Shown: positions 43,701 to 52,271, numbered from the stretch's first letter. The stretch: DNA of 64,000 nt from Cellulomonas marina (GCF_900111925.1 NZ_FOKA01000003.1:1-64000), one strand, 5' to 3'. Numbers and translations are program-made. The notes: generated from the sequence alone by a model not told the origin.

Positions 43701-44524
43701 CCGTCGGGCACGAGGGCACCGCTGTCGTTCCAGCCCCAGACCCAGACGGAGCCGTCCGTGGCCACGGCGCGGGCGGCTCCCGTGCTGCCCTGCACCTCGA
43801 CCGGCGTGACGCCCGGGGGCAGCGCGAGCGGCACCACGCCGGGCGTCGTCGTGACCCCCTCGGAGGAGACGATGTCGTTGTAGGGGTACTCGTCGCCGAA
43901 CCGCCAGGTGCCGCCGGCGCCCCGCTCGCCGCGGCTGCCGTCCCCCCAGGACCACAGCGTGCCGTCCTCCGTGAGGCCGTACCCGGTGCCGACGCCGAGG
44001 GACACCTGCGTGAAGCGGGCGCCGGGGACGTCGACGAGGACGGACGCCCCGCCGCCGATCCGGCCCGCCGCCGGCTCCACGCCGCCCGGGGCGCGGCCCG
44101 CGTCCACCACGCGCAGCGTGACGCGCAGGTCGGCCGGGGCGGCCGCCGCCGCCGACGTGGCCGTGACCGTGACCGTCCGGGCCCCCGCGGCCCTCGGCGC
44201 GCCCGAGACCACGCCGGTCGCCGCGTCGAGGACGAGGCCCGCGGGCAGGGAGCCCGCCGTCACCGCGAAGCGCTCGTCGGCGGCGCCGGCGGCGTCCAGG
44301 TCCACGCGGTAGGGCTCGCCGACGCGGCCCGTCCCGGGCAGCGGGGTCGTCGCGTCGAAGCGGAGGCCGGCCGGGGGGTCGGCCGCGACCGCGCCCGGGG
44401 CGCCGGTCGTCAGCGCGAGCGTCGCGACGAGGGCGGCGACGACCCCGCCGACGAGGACCGGAGCAGGCCGGGCGAGCGCCGGGCGTCGCCGGGGTCCCCC
44501 GTCGCGGCGCCGCCCGTCCGTCAC
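40790..44524 (-). CDS. Secreted RCC1-repeat protein 2 (two propellers)
   Basis: A 1244-residue exported protein related to the one downstream. A signal peptide (APVLVGGVVAALVATLALTT) is followed by an Ig-like putative domain, an RCC1 block of about six blades (DGSVWVWGWNDSGALVPDG and similar), two further Ig-like domains (LPPGLVLDARTGAVTGTATA; LPPGLRLDTAARTVAGTPTG), and a second RCC1 block of about six blades, so possibly two beta-propellers. GTG at 44524 has GGAGGGGCGGG; an ATG at 44587 is an alternative. It shares end segments (DVRVTTDYADGTPGPTSRSL) with protein 1, indicating duplication. Ligand unknown. Confidence 0.84.
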   Translation of the reverse strand: MTDGRRRDGGPRRRPALARPAPVLVGGVVAALVATLALTTGAPGAVAADPPAGLRFDATTPLPGTGRVGEPYRVDLDAAGAADERFAVTAGSLPAGLVLDAATGVVSGAPRAAGARTVTVTATSAAAAAPADLRVTLRVVDAGRAPGGVEPAAGRIGGGASVLVDVPGARFTQVSLGVGTGYGLTEDGTLWSWGDGSRGERGAGGTWRFGDEYPYNDIVSSEGVTTTPGVVPLALPPGVTPVEVQGSTGAARAVATDGSVWVWGWNDSGALVPDGDLILFRPVRVDLPGLAAGVRAVEVDGGRTSSVVRTSDGGLWTWGYGYAGETGVPGDGRRPVPAPLPLPGGVRVTQVATTEDRTAVRAADGSVWAWGGSTPLLAPDGTVLDLSRGPVRVPLPVAAAEVDLPLGYRDAPLLVVRGTDGAVWSLGSAPAVRTVPALPPGVALTATEVLGTGEVLALSSDGAVRRWRPGGDVAAATPAPVPLPAGVAAGAVAAGFDTVLVRTPAGEAWGWGGNRSGALGDGTTTDRATPVRTRVPVVPAAVELGGVPATGVRPVDVARAVAVTPEHAAGTVDVVLRTTLAGGSPGPVTRHAGAYTYRGTNPVWTSGQPSLVTVGTPYAWVPAVTATGAPAFAVVAGALPPGLVLDARTGAVTGTATAAGTSTATVRVVDDWGSATTTWTFTAGDVPRITSVPASGTVGTAYRHALMTSGQGATTFALVAGALPPGLRLDTAARTVAGTPTGAGTWAYTLRVTSPFGSSEASFSVVVVAAGAAAPGVSPRSGPPTGGTRVTVDVPGGAWRTVVAGPDHTLALAGDGTVYAWGDNQYCQLGDGGVWVPGDERFEIGACSTPSRDVPRPVRLALPAGVRVTALEAGPYGSVALASDGTVWRWGLTGAEPGFGTSVLDVDAVPTAVPLPGGRRATGISAGYTWVAVASGDGSLWAWGTQTRSRLGSVVESATVRTPVRLALALPTGVRIRDVTAGTDAGAVVATDGSVWTWGADDVGQLGDGGDAGDQPVPVRVRPALPAGVRALAVEAGDGYTLLVASDGSVWGWGRDDGRLGRDEVLGDSTVPDRSALDLPDGVGVRVIALTTPVPGGRTSVRALGTDGVLWAWGTARPAPIREVVPPRLTWVTVGGRGDGTAATGVTADGVRWDWPPEGPPEGAIGGPVEFSTPVRAAQPVTATGVVLGTAAATGLTAAGPARVSVLTPALPAGTVDVRVTTDYADGTPGPTSRSLRAFTVTAP

Positions 44525-44762
44525 CCCGCCCCTCCGCGTGCGCCCGCCCGCGACCCCGGAGACCTCGAAACCCGTGCCGACACCCATGTCGCCCGCCCCC
44601 GCCCGCTCGACCCTGGGCGGACCGTAGCGCTCCGGTGTGACCTGCGTCACCCCTTCAGGTGGTCGAGCGCGGGCGCCCGGTCACGCTCGCGTCCGCTGCG
44701 GGCGGAACCGGGGGCCGTCCCCTTCCGTTGTGCGGGTGCCCGGTCTGAGAAAGGATCGACCC

Positions 44763-46871
44763 GTGCTGCCCGTCCGTCGTCGCAGGTCCCGCCCGTTCCT
44801 CCTCCTGGCGACGAGCGCGCTCGCGCTGCTCGGACCGGCGGCAGCCGCGACGGCGGCGGTCCCGGCCGCGGACCCGATCGCCGTCTCGGCGGACCTCACC
44901 GACGAGGCGGGCGTGATCGCCGACCCCGCCGCCGTGCAGGACGCCCTGGACCAGCTCAAGGCGGACACGCCGTACCAGCTCTACGCCGTGTTCGTCGACG
45001 ACTTCGGCGGGGCCGACCCCGTCGCGTGGGCGCAGGAGACGGCCGCGCTGTCGACCCTGGGCGAGGACGACCTCCTGCTCGTCGTCGCGACGGAGGCCCG
45101 GCGGTACGCGCTGGCCCCGCAGGAGCCGGCGGGCGAGATCGAGCGGGCCGAGATCGACGTCGTGCAGGCCCAGGTCGAGGACCAGCTGTCGGTCGAGGAC
45201 TGGGACGCCGCGGTCATCACCGCCGCCACGCGGCTCGACGAGGCGGCGCAGGGGGACATCGCCGGGGGCGGTGGGCTCGGCTTCGGCGGGCTGCTGGTCG
45301 GCGGCCTCGTCGTCATCGGCGGGATCTACGCGGTGACCCGGCTGGGCTCGCGCCGCAGGGCCGGCGCGGGTGCCGGCGCGGGTGCCGGCGCAGGTGCCGG
45401 CGCGGGCACGGGTGCGCCGCCGGCCCCTGCGGCCGCCCCGGGCGGCGACGGGCTGGACGCCCTGCCGACGGAGGACCTCGACGCGCGCTCGTCGTCGGCG
45501 CTGGTCCGGATCGACGACGCGCTGCGGACCTCCGAGCAGGAGCTCGGGTTCGCGCAGGCGCAGTTCGGCCCCGACGCGACGCGGGAGTTCGAGACGACTC
45601 TGGCGCGCGCCAAGGAGCGGGTGACCGAGGCGTTCCGCCTGCGGCAGACGCTGGACGACGACATCCCGGACACCCCCGAGGAGGTCCGCAGCCGGGCGCT
45701 GGCCATCCTGCGGACCTGCCGCGGCGTCGCGGCGGACCTCGACGCGCAGAAGGAGGGCTTCGACCGGCTCCGGGACGTGCAGTCCCGCGTCGGCGACGCG
45801 CTGGACGCGCACGAGCGGACGGTGCGGGCCCTGCACGGCCGGGTCGACCCGGCCCGCGCGACCCTGGCGGCCCTGTCCGCCCGCCACCCCGCCACCGCGC
45901 TGGCGTCCGTGGCGCACAACCCGGACCAGGCGCGCCTGCTGCTCGACGAGACGGCGACGACGATCGCCTCCGGGCGGGAGGCCGTCGCCCGCGAGGACCG
46001 GGCCGCCGCGGTGGCGTACGCGCAGGCCGCCGAGGAGGCCCTCGACCAGGTCACCACGCTGCTCGACGCCGTCGACCGGGCGGGCGCCGACCTCGCCGCG
46101 GCCGGCTCGCGCCTCGAGGCGGGCATCGCGAGCATCCGCGCGGACCTGGCCGACGCCGAGCGCCTCGCCGGTCCGCGCGACACCGCGGTCGGCGCCCGCG
46201 CCGCCGACGCGCGCGCCGCGGTGGAGGTCGCGGAGGCCGCGCGGCGCGGGTCGGGCGACCCCATCGCCGCCCTCCAGGGCCTGACCGACGCGGAGGCCGC
46301 GCTCGACGAGGCGCTGGCGCCCCGGCGGGAGGCGCGCGAGACGTCCGCCCGCGCCCGGGCGCAGGCCGTCGAGACGCTCACCCGGCTCGACGCCGCGCTG
46401 CAGGGCGTCGGCGACTACGTGCAGACCCGCCGTGGGGTCGTCGGGCCCGAGGCGCGCACCCGCCTCGCGGAGGCCCAGCGCCTGCGCCGGCGCGCCGCGG
46501 ACGGCCTGGACACGGACCCCGCCGCCGCCCTGTCGGCCGCGCGCGCCGCGGAGGAGCGGGTGCACCAGGCGGCCACGCTCGCCCAGGAGGACGTGCGCCG
46601 CGCGGAGGAGCGCGAGGACGAGATGGCGATGGGTGGTGGGTACGGCGGCGGCTACGGCGGCTACGGCCGGCCCCGCGGCCGCGGGCGCGGCTACGGCGGT
46701 GGCGGGGGCTTCGGCGGCGTCGGCGGCATGGTCCTCGGCGGCATCCTGCTCGACTCGATCCTGCGCGGGGGCGGCGGGTTCGGAGGCGGGGGCGGCTGGG
46801 GCGGCGGCGACGGCGGCGGATTCGACGGCGGGGGCGGCTTCGGCGACGGGGGCGTCGGCGGAGGCTTCTGA
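44763..46871 (+). CDS. TPM domain protein, exported, with coiled coil and Gly-rich tail
   Basis: A 702-residue protein. A signal sequence (FLLLATSALALLGPAAAATA) precedes a TPM_phosphatase domain (VSADLTDEAGVIADPAAVQD, EDDLLLVVATEARRYAL) at about 38-155. A membrane helix (LGFGGLLVGGLVVIGGIYAV, about 168-188) is followed by an Ala/Gly linker and a cytoplasmic coiled-coil region of about 420 residues. The last 85 residues are glycine-rich and end FGDGGVGGGF. This is the common actinobacterial form, next to PspA, so a cell-envelope stress role is likely. GTG start with AAAGGATCG upstream. Confidence 0.85.
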   Translation: MLPVRRRRSRPFLLLATSALALLGPAAAATAAVPAADPIAVSADLTDEAGVIADPAAVQDALDQLKADTPYQLYAVFVDDFGGADPVAWAQETAALSTLGEDDLLLVVATEARRYALAPQEPAGEIERAEIDVVQAQVEDQLSVEDWDAAVITAATRLDEAAQGDIAGGGGLGFGGLLVGGLVVIGGIYAVTRLGSRRRAGAGAGAGAGAGAGAGTGAPPAPAAAPGGDGLDALPTEDLDARSSSALVRIDDALRTSEQELGFAQAQFGPDATREFETTLARAKERVTEAFRLRQTLDDDIPDTPEEVRSRALAILRTCRGVAADLDAQKEGFDRLRDVQSRVGDALDAHERTVRALHGRVDPARATLAALSARHPATALASVAHNPDQARLLLDETATTIASGREAVAREDRAAAVAYAQAAEEALDQVTTLLDAVDRAGADLAAAGSRLEAGIASIRADLADAERLAGPRDTAVGARAADARAAVEVAEAARRGSGDPIAALQGLTDAEAALDEALAPRREARETSARARAQAVETLTRLDAALQGVGDYVQTRRGVVGPEARTRLAEAQRLRRRAADGLDTDPAAALSAARAAEERVHQAATLAQEDVRRAEEREDEMAMGGGYGGGYGGYGRPRGRGRGYGGGGGFGGVGGMVLGGILLDSILRGGGGFGGGGGWGGGDGGGFDGGGGFGDGGVGGGF

Positions 46872-47026
46872 CCCCGCGGCCCGCAGCATGAGGCAGCACC
46901 CGGCGGCGCCGGCCGGCACGGGCACCACGAGGCACGACCACGCACCACCTGGCACGGGCCGGCACCGACCGGCGACGACGGGCGACCCGCGACCGCGGGC
47001 GCACGGCACGAGGAGGAGACGCAGGG

Positions 47027-47788
47027 ATGACCGAGAAGCAGAGCATCTTCGGGCGCATCGCCCAGCTCGGGCGCGCCAACATCAACGCGCTGATCGACCA
47101 GGCCGAGGACCCGCAGAAGATGCTCGACCAGCTCGTGCGGGACTTCACGAACTCCATCGCGGAGGCCGAGAAGGCGGTCGCACAGACGATCGGCAACCTG
47201 CGCCTGGCGGAGCAGGACCACGCCGAGGACGTGCGGGCCTCGCGCGAGTGGGGCCAGAAGGCCCTCGCCGCCTCACAGCGTGCCGACCAGTACCGCGCTC
47301 AGGGCGACGCCGGCAACGCCGACAAGTTCGACAACCTCGCCAAGGTGGCCCTCGGCAAGCAGATCACCGCCGAGAGCGAGGCCCGCGAGGCCGAGCCCGT
47401 CATCGCCGCGCAGCGCGAGACGGTGGACAAGCTCAAGACCGGCCTGGCCACGATGAAGGACAAGCTGGGCCAGCTCAAGACCCGTCGCGACACCCTCGTC
47501 GCCCGGCAGCGCTCCGCCCAGGCCCAGCAGACCGTCCAGACGGCCATCTCCTCCATCAACGTCCTGGACCCGACGAGCGAGCTGGCGCGCTTCGAGGACA
47601 AGGTCCGCCGCGAGGAGGCCCTCGCGCTCGGCCAGTCCGAGGTCGCCGCGTCGTCGCTGGACGCGCAGTTCGCCGAGCTCGAGACGTCCTCGGAGCAGAT
47701 CGAGATCGAGGCCCGGCTCGCCGCGCTCAAGCAGGGCCAGCTCGGCGCGGGCCCGTCGGCCCAGCCGGCGCAGATCGAGCAGTACTGA
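47027..47788 (+). CDS. pspA: PspA/IM30 family protein
   Basis: A 253-residue coiled-coil protein with the PspA start IFGRIAQLGRANINALIDQA and DPQKMLDQLVRDFTNSIAEA, and long helices to residue 235. It is a peripheral membrane protein that protects membrane integrity and forms ESCRT-III-like assemblies. A ribosome site AGGAGGAG lies upstream. It follows the TPM protein gene and ends at a strong terminator. Confidence 0.94.
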   Translation: MTEKQSIFGRIAQLGRANINALIDQAEDPQKMLDQLVRDFTNSIAEAEKAVAQTIGNLRLAEQDHAEDVRASREWGQKALAASQRADQYRAQGDAGNADKFDNLAKVALGKQITAESEAREAEPVIAAQRETVDKLKTGLATMKDKLGQLKTRRDTLVARQRSAQAQQTVQTAISSINVLDPTSELARFEDKVRREEALALGQSEVAASSLDAQFAELETSSEQIEIEARLAALKQGQLGAGPSAQPAQIEQY

Positions 47789-47807
47789 GCGCCCAGTACT
47801 GAGGGAC

Positions 47808-47841
47808 GCGGACGCGCCGCCCGCACGGGCGGCGCGTCCGC
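47808..47841 (+). terminator. pspA terminator
   Basis: Perfect 15-bp stem GCGGACGCGCCGCCC / GGGCGGCGCGTCCGC around a GCAC loop, 20 bp after the pspA stop. Confidence 0.82.
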
Positions 47842-47887
47842 AGGCTGCTCCCAGGCGGCTTCCAGACACCCCTCGCACACTGGGGGC

Positions 47888-48616
47888 ATGAGCACCAGCG
47901 CCGCCCCGTCCGAGGCCCGTCTCCTCGTCGTGGACGACGAGCCCAACATCCGCGAGCTGCTGGCGACGTCGCTGCGGTTCGCCGGCTTCGAGGTGCACGC
48001 GGCGGCCGACGGCGGCGCCGCGCTGCGCCTGGCGCGCGAGACCGAGCCGGACCTCGTCGTCCTCGACGTCATGCTGCCCGACATGGACGGCTTCACCGTC
48101 ACCCGGCGCATGCGGGAGAAGGGCCAGCACGTCCCCGTCCTGTTCCTCACGGCCCGCGACGACACGGCGGACAAGGTGCAGGGCCTGACGGTGGGCGGCG
48201 ACGACTACGTCACCAAGCCGTTCAGCCTCGAGGAGGTCGTGGCCCGCATCCGCGCCATCCTGCGCCGCACGCGCCCCGGGGGCGACGAGGGCCAGGACGT
48301 CCTGCGCTACGCGGACCTCGAGCTCGACGACGACTCGCACGAGGTGCGCCGCGCGGGCGTGCCCGTCGAGCTGTCGCCGACGGAGTTCAAGCTGCTGCGG
48401 TACCTCATGCTCAACCCGGGCCGCGTGCTCTCCAAGGCGCAGATCCTCGACCACGTCTGGCAGTACGACTGGGGCGGGGACGCCAACATCGTCGAGTCCT
48501 ACATCTCCTACCTGCGCCGCAAGATCGACCAGGTGACCGACCCCGCCGGCCACCGGCTCCCGCCGCTCATCCACACCCGGCGCGGGGTCGGGTACCTGCT
48601 GCGCGAGCAGCCGTGA
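47888..48616 (+). CDS. OmpR/PhoP-type response regulator
   Basis: A 242-residue regulator. The receiver domain has the acidic pair in LLVVDDEPN (16-17), phosphoacceptor Asp 60 (LVVLDVMLPD), the switch residue in FLTARDD and lysine in YVTKPFS. The C-terminal winged helix (about 140-240) has SPTEFKLLRYLMLNPGRVLS and SYISYLRRKID. It resembles the PhoP/TrcR/PrrA group. Its stop overlaps the start of the kinase gene (GTGA), its cognate partner. Confidence 0.93.
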   Translation: MSTSAAPSEARLLVVDDEPNIRELLATSLRFAGFEVHAAADGGAALRLARETEPDLVVLDVMLPDMDGFTVTRRMREKGQHVPVLFLTARDDTADKVQGLTVGGDDYVTKPFSLEEVVARIRAILRRTRPGGDEGQDVLRYADLELDDDSHEVRRAGVPVELSPTEFKLLRYLMLNPGRVLSKAQILDHVWQYDWGGDANIVESYISYLRRKIDQVTDPAGHRLPPLIHTRRGVGYLLREQP

Positions 48617-50103
48617 CGCAGGTCCTCCCCCGGCTGCGCGCGCGCTGGGACGAGGTCCCGCTGCGCGTGCGGCTCGTGGCGCTCGTCGTCGTCCTGCTGC
48701 TGGTCGGCCTGTCGTTGGCCGGTGCCGTGAGCTCCTTCCTGCTGGCGCGCACGCTGGCGGGGCAGGTCGACGACAAGCTGCAGTCCGAGGGCGGCCGGCT
48801 GGCCGAGACGGCCTGGCGCAACGCCGTGGCGAGCTCGTCGGGTATCGGGGGCAGCACGGGCCTGCCGACGGACTACTGCGTGTGGGTGTCGGTGCCCGGG
48901 TACCTGCCGGTCTACTTCCGCTCCTCGTCGGCGGAGGAGTACGGCACGCCGGACCTGCCGACGCTGACGGCCGAGCAGGCGACCGCCCGCGCGGGCGAGC
49001 CCTTCACCATCCGCTCGGACCACGCCGGGTCGACGTGGCGCGCGGTGGCCTACCCCGTCGTCTCCGGCGGGGCGGACGTCGGCACGGTCGTCGTCGCCCT
49101 GCCGCTCGGGGAGGCCAAGGCGACGGCCGACACGATGCTGCTGGCGGTGCTGCTCAGCGGCGTGTCGATCGTCGTGCTGGGCGCGCTCGTCGGGGGCTGG
49201 GCCGTCCAACGGTCGCTGCGGCCCCTGCGCGACATCGAGGCGACCGCCGCCGCCATCGCCGCGGGTGACCTGTCCCGCCGCGTGCCGACCGCGCCCCCGG
49301 GCACCGAGGTGGGGCGGCTCGGCGGCGCGCTGAACGGCATGCTCGGCCAGATCGAGCGCGCCTTCGACGCCCGGACGGCCTCCGAGGCCCGGATGCGGCG
49401 GTTCGTCGCCGACGCCTCCCACGAGCTGCGCACCCCGCTGGCCGCGATCCGCGGCTACGGCGAGCTGTACCGGATGGGCGCCATCACGCGGCCCGAGCAG
49501 CTCGAGGACACGATGCGCCGCATCGAGGGGTCGGCCACGCGGATGGGCACGCTGGTGGAGGACCTGCTGTCGCTCGCCCGGCTCGACGAGCAGCGTGAGC
49601 TGGCGCGCGCGCCCGTGGACCTCACGGTGCTGGCCGCGGACGCGCTCGCGGACCTGCACGCCCTCGACCCCGCCCGGCCGGTGCGCATCCTCGCGCTGCC
49701 GGAGGGCGCCCCGTCGGGCCCCTGCGTGGTGCTGGGCGACGAGGTGCGGCTGCGCCAGGTGCTGGCCAACCTCGTCGGGAACGTCGTGCAGCACACGCCG
49801 GCCGGCGTCCCGGTCGAGCTCGCCGTGGGCACCGACCCGGCGCTCCCCGGGGCCGGGGTGCTCGAGGTGCGCGACCACGGGCCGGGCATCCCGCCCGAGC
49901 ACGCGGCCCGCGTCTTCGAGCGGTTCTACCGCGTCGACGCCTCCCGCGGCCGGGCGTCGGGCGGGGCGGGGCTCGGGATGGCCATCGTCGCCGCGATCGT
50001 CGAGGCGCACGGTGGCACGGTCGGCCTGCAGCCGACGCCCGGCGGCGGCACGACCGTCCGGGTGGTCCTGCCCACGCCTCCCCCCGGCGAGGCGGCCGGC
50101 TGA
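48613..50103 (+). CDS. Sensor histidine kinase (HisKA/HATPase_c)
   Basis: A 496-residue membrane kinase. Helices at about 21-43 and 175-197 enclose an extracellular sensor of about 130 residues; a HAMP domain (about 198-252) follows. The phosphorylated His is H270 in DASHELRTPLAAIRGY; the ATP-binding domain shows NLVGNVVQHTP, VRDHGPGIPPEHAARVFERF and GGAGLGMAIVAAI. It resembles the TrcS/PhoR group. It pairs with the regulator at 47888; the stimulus is unknown. Confidence 0.93.
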   Translation: MTQVLPRLRARWDEVPLRVRLVALVVVLLLVGLSLAGAVSSFLLARTLAGQVDDKLQSEGGRLAETAWRNAVASSSGIGGSTGLPTDYCVWVSVPGYLPVYFRSSSAEEYGTPDLPTLTAEQATARAGEPFTIRSDHAGSTWRAVAYPVVSGGADVGTVVVALPLGEAKATADTMLLAVLLSGVSIVVLGALVGGWAVQRSLRPLRDIEATAAAIAAGDLSRRVPTAPPGTEVGRLGGALNGMLGQIERAFDARTASEARMRRFVADASHELRTPLAAIRGYGELYRMGAITRPEQLEDTMRRIEGSATRMGTLVEDLLSLARLDEQRELARAPVDLTVLAADALADLHALDPARPVRILALPEGAPSGPCVVLGDEVRLRQVLANLVGNVVQHTPAGVPVELAVGTDPALPGAGVLEVRDHGPGIPPEHAARVFERFYRVDASRGRASGGAGLGMAIVAAIVEAHGGTVGLQPTPGGGTTVRVVLPTPPPGEAAG

Positions 50104-50157
50104 GGCTACGATGGCACGTCCGAAGATCGACCGCCGTCCTGCAGAGGTTGCTCCACC

Positions 50158-50868
50158 ATGGGCGTCCACGACGCACCCGCCTGGCTGCTGACCGCCTTCG
50201 TCCGCAGCACCCAGGAGGCCGGAGCCACCGCCCCGGTCGAGGAGGTCCGCCGCCGGGGCGAGGAGCTCCTGGCCCGCTGGTCCGACCCGGAGCGCACCTT
50301 CCACAACCTGCGCCACCTGGCCGACGTGCTCATGCGGGTCGACGAGCTGGCGGAGGAGACGCACGAGCCCGACCTCGTGCGCCTGGCCGCCTGGTACCAC
50401 GGCGCCGTCTTCGACGCGGGCTGGAAGCGCGACGCGCAGCGCCGCGGCGGCGAGGACGAGCACGCCAGCGCGCTGCTGGCGCAGCAGGAGCTGCTCGCGC
50501 TCGGCGTGCCCGAGAAGCGGGCGCAGCGCGTCCACGACCTCGTGGCGACGCTGTGGCGGCACGCGCCCGACCCCGCCGACGTCGACTGCTCGGTGCTGTG
50601 CGACGCAGACCTGGCGATGCTGGCCGCCGAGCCGCAGCGGTACAAGACGTACGTGCAGGCCCTGCGGGCGGAGTACGCCCACGTGCCCACGGAGGACTTC
50701 CTGCGCGCCCGCCTGCGCATCGTGCACAAGCTGCTCGAGCGGCCGCGCCTGTTCGCGAGCCCGCTCGGCGCCGGGTGGGAGGAGCCCGCGCGGCAGAACC
50801 TCGCCGCCGAGGAGCAGCGCCTGCGCAAGGAGCTCGACGCGCTCCTCGCGCAGCCCGCGCAGGCCTGA
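50158..50868 (+). CDS. HD-domain-like protein (COG4339 type)
   Basis: A 236-residue protein resembling predicted metal-dependent HD phosphohydrolases: RTFHNLRHLADVLMRVDEL and AAWYHGAVFDAGWKRDAQR, later DADLAMLAAEPQRYKTYVQA. The first His set is kept but the usual His-Asp doublet reads His-Gly, so metal binding may differ. It starts at an ATG with AGAGG upstream and follows the kinase gene by 54 bp. Substrate unknown. Confidence 0.72.
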   Translation: MGVHDAPAWLLTAFVRSTQEAGATAPVEEVRRRGEELLARWSDPERTFHNLRHLADVLMRVDELAEETHEPDLVRLAAWYHGAVFDAGWKRDAQRRGGEDEHASALLAQQELLALGVPEKRAQRVHDLVATLWRHAPDPADVDCSVLCDADLAMLAAEPQRYKTYVQALRAEYAHVPTEDFLRARLRIVHKLLERPRLFASPLGAGWEEPARQNLAAEEQRLRKELDALLAQPAQA

Positions 50869-51003
50869 GCCGTCCCCAGCCCGCGCCGGGCGCCCGGCGC
50901 ACACCCGTTCCCCGGCGTCCCGACCGACGGCAGCCCTGCCCGCCTAGCGTCCGGCGGTGCGCGGCCGCCCGGCCGTGCGACGGACGAGGGGACGGAGCAC
51001 GGC

Positions 51004-51294
51004 ATGAGCCGGTACGAGGTGGACAGCGAGGCGCTGGCGGCGTCGGCGGCGCGGGTCGCGGGGATCACGGAGGGGTTGCGCGCGCAGGCCGAGGCGCTGC
51101 GGCGGGAGCTGGCGACGCTGGAGGGGTCGTGGCGCGGGGCCGCGGCCGCCGCCTGCGCCGAGGCCGTCACCACCTGGGCCGGGGCGCACGCGGCGCTGCA
51201 GGACAGCCTGGCACGGATCGAGGCGGCGCTGGGCAGCGCCGCCCGCACCTACGGCGACGCGGACGCCTACGCCGCGCGCCTCTTCGCGGGCTGA
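51004..51294 (+). CDS. WXG100-type small protein
   Basis: A 96-residue helical hairpin protein with the turn motif SWRG (about residue 42) between two helices (LAASAARVAGITEGLRAQAE and AAACAEAVTTWAGAHAALQD), matching the WXG100 (EsxA-like) family secreted by type VII systems. No C-terminal export signal YxxxD/E is clear (YGDADAY is near the end). No EccC or other type VII gene is nearby. ATG with GGGGACGGAG upstream. Confidence 0.72.
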   Translation: MSRYEVDSEALAASAARVAGITEGLRAQAEALRRELATLEGSWRGAAAAACAEAVTTWAGAHAALQDSLARIEAALGSAARTYGDADAYAARLFAG

Positions 51295-51380
51295 CGAGTC
51301 CGCCGGCCGGGTCGACCCGCCCGCCGACCGCGGCGCCGGCACACCCGCTGATCGGCGCGCCGGCGGGCGGGCGACCTGCC

Positions 51381-51386
51381 TACGCT
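51381..51386 (+). promoter_or_regulatory. Putative -10 box for leaderless DUF4031 gene
   Basis: TACGCT followed by 6 nt and the ATG at 51393. Confidence 0.4.
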
Positions 51387-51392
51387 GCCGGG

Positions 51393-51686
51393 ATGAGCGT
51401 GCTCGTCGACCCGCCGCTGTGGCCGCGGCACGGCACGCTCTGGTCGCACGTCGTCAGCGACGCGTCGCTGGCGGAGCTGCACGCCTTCGCGGAGCGCGCC
51501 GGGCTGCCGCGGCGGGCCTTCGACCGCGACCACTACGACGTCCCCGCCGAGCGCTGGGACGAGCTCGTCGGGTTGGGAGCCCTGCCGGTCGGGACGCGCG
51601 AGCTCGTGCGGCGCCTGCGGGCCTCCGGCCTGCGCGTGCCGGCGCGTGACCGCCGGCCGCTCGAGCGTCCCGGGTCGGGGCGCTAG
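51393..51686 (+). CDS. DUF4031 protein
   Basis: A 97-residue protein with the family start VLVDPPLWPRHGTLWSHVVS and RAFDRDHYDVPAERWDELV. Function unknown. It starts 6 nt after a TACGCT box and shows no ribosome site, so the mRNA is likely leaderless. Its stop codon overlaps the stop of the opposing membrane protein gene by 4 bp (CTAG). Confidence 0.85.
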   Translation: MSVLVDPPLWPRHGTLWSHVVSDASLAELHAFAERAGLPRRAFDRDHYDVPAERWDELVGLGALPVGTRELVRRLRASGLRVPARDRRPLERPGSGR

Positions 51687-52156
51687 CCCTCCACCTCCGT
51701 CGCGTCGTCGTCGCCCCGCGCCCGCGCCACCCGCTCGCCCCAGGCCGTCTCCAGGCTCTCGAGCACCAGGTAGACGATGCCCGCCACGAACGGCGCAACC
51801 AGCCACACCGTGACGTGCGACGTCGCGCGGGCGAGCAGCCAGGCCGCACCGAGACCGCCGAGCACCGACAGGACGTTCATGCTCGTCCCGAGCGCCAGGA
51901 CGCGCGTGCGGTGCTGCGGCATGGCGGTCCGGAAGCCGCGGGAGAGCACGGCCTCGAGCACCGTGAAGGACAGGGACGCCCCCACGGCGTACAGCACGAT
52001 CCGGATGGTGTCCGGCGAGCCCTCCTCGGCCTGCAGCAGGCCGAACGTCACGGTCACCAGGATCGAGAAGCCGAAGGTGGTGCTTTCGCGTCCCACGGTG
52101 CTCCGCAGCGCCCGCCCGACAGGGCCGCCGCTGGGAGCTCGGCTGCCGTCGCCCAT
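51683..52156 (-). CDS. Four-helix membrane protein of unknown function
   Basis: A 157-residue protein with four predicted membrane helices: FGFSILVTVTFGLLQ (about 28-42), IVLYAVGASLSFTVLEAVL (53-71), LALGTSMNVLSVLGGLGAAW (88-107) and VWLVAPFVAGIVYLVLES (118-135). I do not recognise a family. ATG with GGGGAGG. It is tail to tail with DUF4031. Confidence 0.7.
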   Translation of the reverse strand: MGDGSRAPSGGPVGRALRSTVGRESTTFGFSILVTVTFGLLQAEEGSPDTIRIVLYAVGASLSFTVLEAVLSRGFRTAMPQHRTRVLALGTSMNVLSVLGGLGAAWLLARATSHVTVWLVAPFVAGIVYLVLESLETAWGERVARARGDDDATEVEG

Positions 52157-52233
52157 GGCCTCCCCGCCCGTCGTCCCGCGCTCGTCGACCCACGCCCCCC
52201 GACCGGTGCCGCCTCCTCATCCCACCACCGACG

Positions 52234-52271
52234 ACGACGGGCCGCCCACCCGGAGGTGGACGGCCCGTCGT
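52234..52271 (-). terminator. groEL terminator
   Basis: ACGACGGGCCGCCCACC pairs with GGTGGACGGCCCGTCGT (one G-U type mismatch) around a CGGA loop, 60 bp after the groEL stop. Confidence 0.8.

Noticed and set aside
40664-46891. A plus-strand frame of more than 2000 codons opposite the large RCC1 gene
   Set aside because: It is the complement of RCC1 repeats and then runs out of frame through the TPM gene; composition is Arg/Gly/Pro-rich and there is no domain.
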